Shown here piece after piece: positions 57,872 to 64,000 of a stretch of DNA of 64,000 bases. How positions within the stretch are numbered: position 1 is the stretch's first letter; every line of letters begins with the position of its first letter. A program made the position numbers and the translations under genes. The notes under the pieces are model-generated. The model saw nothing but the letters and a program-made list of their open reading frames with translations, was not told the DNA's origin and made no database searches. The DNA lies in NCBI GenBank assembly GCA_964028335.1, contig OZ034806.1:58776607-58840606 (forward strand). The letters are read 5' to 3'. The stretch comes from Altica lythri (lineage: Eukaryota > Arthropoda > Insecta > Coleoptera > Chrysomelidae).

Positions 57872-59324
57872 CTAGCACCTCACTGGGCGCCTTCTTTTTG
57901 AAGAAAACTTCATTAACCTCTCCACTACCGCTTGGACTTCGCTGACGGCATAAACGGCATTGTCGAAGTTACCAGTGTCTTCCATTAGTCGAGCAGCTGC
58001 ATGTAAGGCCTCCGTCGCTGTATCGAACTCCAGGGCAATGGTCAAGGCGTTTACAAGAGATCTCGGCCTCGCCAACCGTACAGCCCGTTGCAACTCGGCG
58101 TCTCGAAGACCATCGGTAAAGGTTTGGATCGCCAGGCACTCCAGAAAATCTTCCGCTGCATTTGGATACGCAAACCGTACCATTTTTTCCACTTCAGCTT
58201 TAAACTCCTGGATAGTTTCTCCATTTTTCTGCTTCCGGCTTTTCAACTGCACTCGGTATACCGGTTCTAGATGACTTTGACCATAACCCATCTCTAGACG
58301 ATTCACCATGCAATAGCTCAAAATTGTCAACCTCATCCGGTGTCAATACATGCAGGACGTCTAAAGCCTCGCCTCGCAGAGCCATGGTTAGGAACAATGC
58401 CTTCTCCTGGGGTGACCATCCATTTGCTCTGGCCACTGCGTCAAATTGTTTTAGGTAATTTGACCAGGAAGTCATCCCGTCGAAGGTCGGGGGTTTTATC
58501 GTCATTCGTACCTTGGCCGCCTCTCCGTGTTCTCGTCGTTCGACGTCTATGTGGCCGGTTTCCCTCCTTTCTGCATTTCCGTCGCCGTCGTGGATGATTT
58601 GGTTTCGGCGACAAGCTTCCAGTTCTTGTTGAAGCTTCCTTATTTCAGACTGCATTTGCTGGTTGATCTGGTTTTGCTCGTCTCGCAAGTTGGCGACTTG
58701 TTGATTTTGCTCGTCTCGCATGTTGGTCACTTGCTGATTCATGTTGTCCACTTGCTGATTCAAGTTGGCAACTTGCTGATTTTGCTCATCACGAAGATGT
58801 GATATTTGCTGGGAGAAGGAACTGGATAACTCTTCTGGTAGGGTAGACATCCGTTGTGATAGCTGGGACACCTCTTCACGCTGGGTCTTCATCTGACTGG
58901 ATAGCTCCTCCTGTTGGTTCGTCATTTGTTGTGACAGCTGGGACATATCTTCGCGCTGGCTCTTCATCTGACTGGATAGCTCCTCTTGTTGGTTCGTCAT
59001 TCGTTGTGACAGCTGGGACATATCTTCGCGCTGGCTCTTCATCTGACTGGATAGCTCCTCTTGCTGGCTCGTCATTCGTCCTGATAGCTCCTCTTGCAGC
59101 CTGGAAAGTTGTTGAGTTTGTTCTTCTTGTAGTCGGGAAATTGCTTTTTGAACCGGGTCATCGAACTCCACAACGTCAGGGTCCGTATTATTATCTAGGT
59201 AGTATTCACGGAGCCTTCTCAACAATACAGATTTGTTCCCAGTAGTTTCCAACTCTCTTCTGAGCTCAGCCACCAATAGTTCATTTATCATTTTTCCAGG
59301 CATTCTTGTATCTTCACCCCACAC
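57872..59324 (-). pseudogene. Gag of the gypsy-type element with SAP-like and coiled-coil region, frameshifted
   Basis: The frame from 59324 opens after the primer-binding site. Residues about 13-45 (VAELRRELETTGNKSVLLRR) resemble a SAP-type DNA-binding helix pair. Then comes a long Gln/Glu coiled coil with three tandem 25-residue repeats (MTNQQEELSSQMKSQREDMS type). The capsid-like start is KPPTFDGMTSWSNYLKQFDA. A frameshift in the Leu-Leu-His-Gly region (about 58310) moves the capsid into the 58336-57872 frame (EFKAEVEKMVRFAYPNAAED). A single CCHC-like knuckle follows near 57880-57830 behind a stop. Confidence 0.75.
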
Positions 59325-59336
59325 CTGACACCAATT

Positions 59337-59589
59337 TGAAACACTTATGGGGACTTTAAGACAATTTTATTTACAAAATTGTTAAGATACACTGAACTCT
59401 GCTGGATAACGTCTAAACTGCTTGACAATACAATGAACTATTTGAACTTGAACTGACGTTAACTTCCCATACATCCCCTTATATACAACTTTATTTAATC
59501 TAGTCAGTGTTTTTAGAAGTTTCTAAAAATTAACTGTCAATAACAATCTTTCAAATTAAGGTCCCTTCCTTTACGGTTATCCCGTTACA
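59337..59589 (-). repeat. 5' LTR of the gypsy-type element
   Basis: 253 bp, same ends as the 3' LTR; followed by ATAT. Confidence 0.85.
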
Positions 59590-59593
59590 ATAT

Positions 59594-60211
59594 AAAAACA
59601 AAAATAAAATAAAGAAAAGAAAAAGTGGACTAATCTATCAAAGAAAAAAATTTGTGTCCGTAAAAGTATAAATAGCAAATGAAATGTTACTCATTTTTGT
59701 GTCTATTTTTACGTCACTTTTTCCATATATTACAAGCTAGACTTTAATTATTCAATAAAAAGTGAATTTAATTTTGTTTCTGCATTTTGTAATCATAATC
59801 TTGTTTATATTTAACTATTTAATTTTATAAAATTAATGTTATTAATATCAATAATTTTCTGGGAAATTTAAAACAGCTTGGTTGATCCAGATTTTTCAGA
59901 AAAATAAAAATAATAAAATATACACTCCCAAAAGCCAGTTGGTAAAATAAAACGATCGAGTATGTTTACTCGACATAGTTTAATTTCTCTATAAAATTCA
60001 TAGTAAACAAGGTTTTATATGTATACAAAAAATTATAGATCATCCGCTACGATTTTTTGTAAAGATTTGTGAGAATGTGAATTCAGAGGTTGATTTTATC
60101 CATGTCAATGTCCAGTAAACTATTTTTTAAGCATTTAAAATGTAATAAAAATAAATATCTGAATTAGTTGGTTGGTAAAATAATGTTTAAAACATTAGTT
60201 TATACAAGTTA
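59594..60211. other. AT-rich spacer, nothing recognised
   Basis: No ORF, no terminus other than the TA at 60210 that belongs to the next mariner. Confidence 0.5.
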
Positions 60212-61174
60212 CGAGGGTGTCTTTTTATTTTTGCAAAAAAATATATAAACTTAAAGTACTTTATTGCTTTTCAAAGTATGTCCCACCAAGGTTCGTTCAA
60301 ACCAATTGGTAAAACAGTTATTCCAGTTTTCAGTTGACACCTGCAAAATCGCTGTTTTAAAGGCATCGAAGCATTCTTTTGCGACTAGAATCGTTGCTCA
60401 CGCATTGAATTCTTGATAATTAGGAACTTGAAGAAGTCGTTGGGACTATACGGGTCTATACGGTAAATGGTCTAACAATTCGATATTTTGAAACTCCAAA
60501 AAATCGATTGTCTTGCACTGTCCTGATGATTCGCTGTTCACCAGATTTTGACACAAAAGGAGCGACCATTTTCTTTGACACACTTCGAAAACGAATAAGT
60601 TTTGTTGATTTTTCCTTATCGTGAAACACTCATACAGCGGATTGGCGTTTATTTTCCGGTTCGTAGGAGTAAATCCAAGATACATCGCCACTAACAATAC
60701 TATAAACGTTTTTTGAGCTTCTTTTGTTGAACCGTTCCACTGTTTTTCGACACCAAATAACGCGAACCGTTTTTTGCTCTTCTGTGAGCAAATGAGCGAT
60801 CCAATGGAAAACAACTTCGTCACACCCAGTTCTTTATGTAGATCTTTTGGTATGTGACTTCTGTTTTAGGTAGACCTTGCCTGGGTTTGTTGCTGAGACT
60901 GGAGCGACCACATTGAAATTCGCAAAACCAACGGCCCAACGGGAAATTGTTGACTGGTGTGTTGCTTCATTCTCAAACATAGAAACCATTTCAGTGTGAG
61001 ATTGCAGGATAATCCTTTCAGAAAACTTGTAAAAAAATATTGCTCGAAGGCTAAGATCCATTTTTCGACCAACTTACTTATTTCAAAAATTTACTGTAGG
61101 TACCTTCAGTTTTATTGGTTCTATTGGTGATGCCTTCTAAGCGGCTATATGCAAAACTAAAAAGACAACCCTCG
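60212..61174 (-). mobile_element. mariner-like element C, decayed
   Basis: TA-flanked ends CGAGGGTGTCTTTTTATTTT (left) and the complement of CGAGGGTTGTCTTTTTAGTT (right). Minus-strand pieces: MDLSLRAIFFYKFSERIILQ and HQSTISRWAVGFANFNVVAP, then FTPTNRKINANPLYECFT near 60700, all shared with copies A and B. It is internally deleted and frameshifted. Its uninterrupted CAAACCAATTGGTAAAAC (about 60299) is the reference empty site for the element at 3033. Confidence 0.8.
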
Positions 61175-62063
61175 TAACAACAAAAAAATGATTAAAATAG
61201 TAATACCATATATTAGTTGGAGACCAAGATTTAAAATACAAAACCATATAACTAATTACACAGATGGAGCAAAAATTTAAATGAAAACTAAAATTTTGGA
61301 AAGATAACAATAGGAAAAATGCAGAACCATCGGAAACAAAGATTGGAAATAAGAAAAGATAGATACCAATAAAAAAGATTATGAAAATGGAAATTAGTAC
61401 TGAACGTTACTAAATACTTATCAATATAAGAACGATGACAACAAAGGTTGGATATTAAAGAGATAGATAGCAATGGAAAAGTTCAACTATAAAAAAGTTT
61501 CTTTAAAAACTGAAAATATTACCAATGATTAGATAGGACTGATGAAAACAAAATTTGGGTGCTTAAAAAGTTGTACAAGAAAGACAAATACAATGTTTTA
61601 TAAATAAAGGAATAGATAGAATTTTTTACAAGAAAATAAAAACTTAACAATGAAAAAATTCTAAAGTAGTATGAAAGTACTATGAAAATAGTAAAATAAC
61701 GATGTAAAGGACGATTGAAAACAAAGGAAAAAGAGATGCCATATATCAAAGATGTACAATCGATAGTTGTTATTAATATACAATAAGCACAATTTACAAA
61801 AAGAACTTTTTATAATAGAAAGTTTTTTACTGATATATAGGTCATATTTTGTGTCATCTCAACAATGCACAGCATCCCTGATTTTGCAAAAATATTAAGT
61901 CATACAACGCTGTGATTGATCATAGAGAAGATTGTTTCCTTGTTAACAAAATCAAGGGTAGTTGTATCTAAAAACTTTCTAAAACAGTTTATTTTATTAC
62001 CAGTTAAAATAATAATTACTATTTTCACATGTAAGAACAAAAAAAAAATAAAAAAAAACTTCT
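61175..62063. other. AT-rich stretch, nothing recognised
   Basis: Several minus-strand open frames of 60-78 codons (61288, 61519, 61900) are Phe/Leu/Ile-rich translations of A-rich DNA and are not called. Confidence 0.4.
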
Positions 62064-62150
62064 TTGTCGCGTAATCGATCCCATTATGATAACATAACAG
62101 AACTGTCACAAGTGGACTGATCCGCCGCCTAACCAACTACGCTACGAACG
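62064..62150 (-). repeat. tRNA-derived SINE-like fragment
   Basis: On the minus strand, TAGCGTAGTTGGTTAGGCGG resembles an A box and GGGATCGATTACGCG a B box, about 50 bp apart. The spacing and lack of paired acceptor ends exclude a functional tRNA. A T-rich tail follows. The family differs from the tRNA-like modules at 2347 and 63725. Confidence 0.5.
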
Positions 62151-63049
62151 ATTTATTTAATAACTTTCAAAATAATATTATCTATACACAACTTAGATCA
62201 TGTTTAATATCAATTCGGTATAAATTTCGAAATCTATGTATATGCCTAAACACACTTGAAACATGCATTGTCATCCAGTTCTTAGCTATCCTGAAAATTT
62301 CAGAGCTCTAGGTAGTCGGGAAATAGGTTTAAATTCGATTACAAATTCCACGGAATGACACAGAGACACAGAACACGGCGAAAATATAAAAAACTTTCTA
62401 ATAAGAGAGTCTGTAGGATCATAGAAATCGATAAACGAAAAATTAAAGAATATAAGAAAAGCTGTCAATAAATCGAGAGATATAGAAAGTTGCAGATTGA
62501 TAAACGAAGGGTGGTATAACACGAAGATACTGAATGAAGGTTACTTACCAATAAATAAAGAAGTTTTCATTTGTATCAAAATAAAATTTGCTATTTGCTA
62601 CCTTTAAATGTTTTTACAAACATTGAGTCATAATTCGTATGTTTCTAGTAATAAATAAATGGTGCACATCTGCAGTATCATTATTTGGCTTCGCTTCATA
62701 ACAATGTCTCATTAAATATATATGGATGTCTTGGATATCGTATACAAACAACATTGTGGTGTCCAAAAAAAATGCAGTAACGGTCTAGTTATTATTTTAA
62801 TATTAATAGGTTTGTAGAATTTACATGTGTTACGAATTATAAAATATAACAGTTAAGAAAATGATTTTAAATCAAAATCATTTTCTTATTAAACCATCCT
62901 ATAACCATTTCGCAAAAGGAGTCATTTAGATAAGAAAATTTGGATTTAGAAAATGAAACAACTAGTTCAAACAAAAAACTTCTTAAGTTAAGCCCACTTT
63001 TGATGAAGTTAAAAGAATAATTGACATCTGAGATCAAAAGTTGACTTTT
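62151..63049. other. AT-rich stretch with a possible repeat fragment
   Basis: At 62280-62400, CCTGAAAATTTCAGAGCTCT and GTCGGGAAATAGGTTTAAAT resemble sequences common in insect repeat tails. No gene recognised. Confidence 0.3.
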
Positions 63050-63121
63050 GACTTCTGACTACTGACAGCTGACTACTGACAGATGACTACTGACTGATGA
63101 CAGCTGACTACTGACAGCTAA
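63050..63121. repeat. Short minisatellite, about 14-bp units
   Basis: Imperfect units of CTGACTACTGACAG repeat about five times (GACTTCTGACTACTGACAGC, then GACTACTGACAGATGACTAC). Confidence 0.85.
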
Positions 63122-63724
63122 CTATTAAAAGCTGAATGTCAACATCAACTGTCTGTTAAGTTGTCCGTTCGAATAACAATAATTGGCAATTTTCAATATA
63201 AAAATCTCGTTGAATAATGTATTTAATCTGATTTTGAGTGGAAATTCCAATTAATAAAAAATATCCAGTAAATCGTGATTGTTTATTCTCTTTGAAGTCC
63301 AATAAACATTTTTTCACCATATCTGATAAATATTTTGATAGTAATCTAGATGTATGCACAACGTACGGGTTTTTTTAATTTCTTATGTAAAGTCAAAACA
63401 AAATATTATGATAACTTGTTATATACCTAGTATTTTGATAAATGAATGTTGTTAAAAATAATAAATAATGATGTGTTAAAGTCGAGTAAAATATTAAAGG
63501 TTAAATTTAAAATTTGTTGGGATTAAAGTAATCGGTCAATATTGTGTATTCAAAAACGTACGTACGTAAGTTAAAGTATTGTTTTTATTATGTATAAAAT
63601 TTTTAAACTTGTATTTTTTTACAAGAATTTTATTATATATTTTAAAGTCATATTTCTATCGGCGCGTTGGAGAAAAATTAGCTATTTTGAAATTTTGAAA
63701 ATTTTTAGAAAGTATACAAACAAG

Positions 63725-64000
63725 AATTAAATGATATTAAGGAGAAATTAAAAAAATGTCGAACCTAGCGAGTCTTGAACTCGCAACCTTCAGCTCTACG
63801 CGCTGACGCTGTAACATCTAAGCTATAGGTGCCTAGCCATCAAATCGCCGAACGGTCGTTAAATTCAACTCATGCCACATGTGACACTTACTCACTTTCT
63901 CCTTAAGCACATATAGCATGACGTTAATGAGAGAAAGACTTTGTCAAATCAACAATTGAAACATCAAACTCTAAGTCATTTTATTTTTATTCGGTAAGGA
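63725..64000 (-). repeat. SINE-like repeat with a tRNA-like module, cut by the window end
   Basis: On the minus strand the order is TTTGATGTTTCAATTG, CTCTCATTAACGTCATGC, TGTGCTTAAGGAGAAAGT, CATGAGTTGAATT, then a tRNA-like segment (63745-63835) with TAGCTTAGATGTTACAGC and a B-box-like GGTTGCGAGTTCAAGACTC, then TTTCTCCTTAATATCA. The same order occurs at 2575-2830 on the plus strand. The tRNA-like part is at the 3' end, the reverse of ordinary SINEs. Confidence 0.6.

Larger units (their letters stand above)
56057..59589 (-). mobile_element. Ty3/gypsy-type LTR retrotransposon, deleted for protease-RT-RNase H
   Basis: LTRs TGAAACACTTATGGGG ... CCCGTTACA at 56057-56370 (314 bp) and 59337-59589 (253 bp; shorter through internal losses), flanked by ATAT. 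In element orientation: 5' LTR, primer-binding site TGGTGTCAGG, gag (59324-57872, frameshifted), a fused remainder containing integrase (57820-56382, frameshifted), polypurine tract AAGGAGGGGGCAG, 3' LTR. Only 3.5 kb, against more than 5 kb for intact relatives; RT is absent. No envelope gene was seen. Confidence 0.88.

Noticed and set aside
58856..59245. 129-codon plus-strand frame with repeated AGSSSDWIAP units
   Set aside because: Antisense shadow of the repeated coiled-coil part of the gypsy-type gag.
56057..59589. Possible endogenous retrovirus with envelope
   Set aside because: Only gag and integrase remnants are present and no envelope-like frame lies between integrase and the 3' LTR, so it is called a gypsy-type retrotransposon.
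61288..62522. Minus-strand frames of 61-78 codons
   Set aside because: Phe/Leu/Ile-rich translations of A-rich sequence without start context, domains or exon structure.

Overview
The window is eukaryotic nuclear DNA from an arthropod, most likely an insect with a large, AT-rich, repeat-rich genome. Genes are split by GT-AG introns, and the proteins are insect-type: coronin, UBA3, a Tejas/TDRD5-like LOTUS-Tudor protein and a SmydA-type SET/MYND protein. The repeats are typical of insects: mariner and Tc1 elements, Helitrons, a hAT MITE, a P-like THAP element, LINEs, and copia- and gypsy-type LTR elements. Beetles and hemipterans both fit; the sequence alone does not fix the order or species.

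Layout. 1-21.4 kb, plus strand: coronin, with two candidate alternative first exons (1285 and 5671) and eight common coding exons (8797-21422). Its 7.5-kb intron (11601-19148) holds a DD41D mariner relic, a TIR element enclosing a nearly perfect 2.5-kb foldback that itself contains a hAT MITE, an intact 436-codon ORF of unknown function, and a 494-bp repeat with a canonical type I hammerhead ribozyme on the minus strand. 23.0-24.5 kb, minus: UBA3, complete in three exons and convergent with coronin. 25.3-28.0 kb: LINE debris and a 1.4-kb foldback. 28.5-39.4 kb, minus: the tejas/TDRD5-like gene in ten coding exons, with a Tc1, two mariners and a 0.9-kb TIR element in its introns. 40.3-41.3 kb: a P-superfamily foldback with a THAP-finger relic. 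41.6 kb, plus: a small one-TM protein. 42.1-44.4 kb: a mariner carrying a very young gag-only LTR element. 44.6-48.1 kb, minus: the SmydA-like gene, whose 5' coding exon was not found. 48.4-64.0 kb: almost only repeats (mariner, copia, AAAT microsatellite, LINE, MITEs, a deleted gypsy element, another mariner, tRNA-like repeats).

The host genes act in separate processes: actin dynamics (coronin), NEDD8 activation (UBA3), germline piRNA/nuage function (tejas-like) and lysine methylation (SmydA-like). Neighbourhood implies no shared pathway. The most unusual content is in the mobile and intronic DNA: the hammerhead, the long hairpins, the nested ORF, the gag-only element and the THAP foldback. 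All exon boundaries were read by hand from splice sites and reading-frame continuity.
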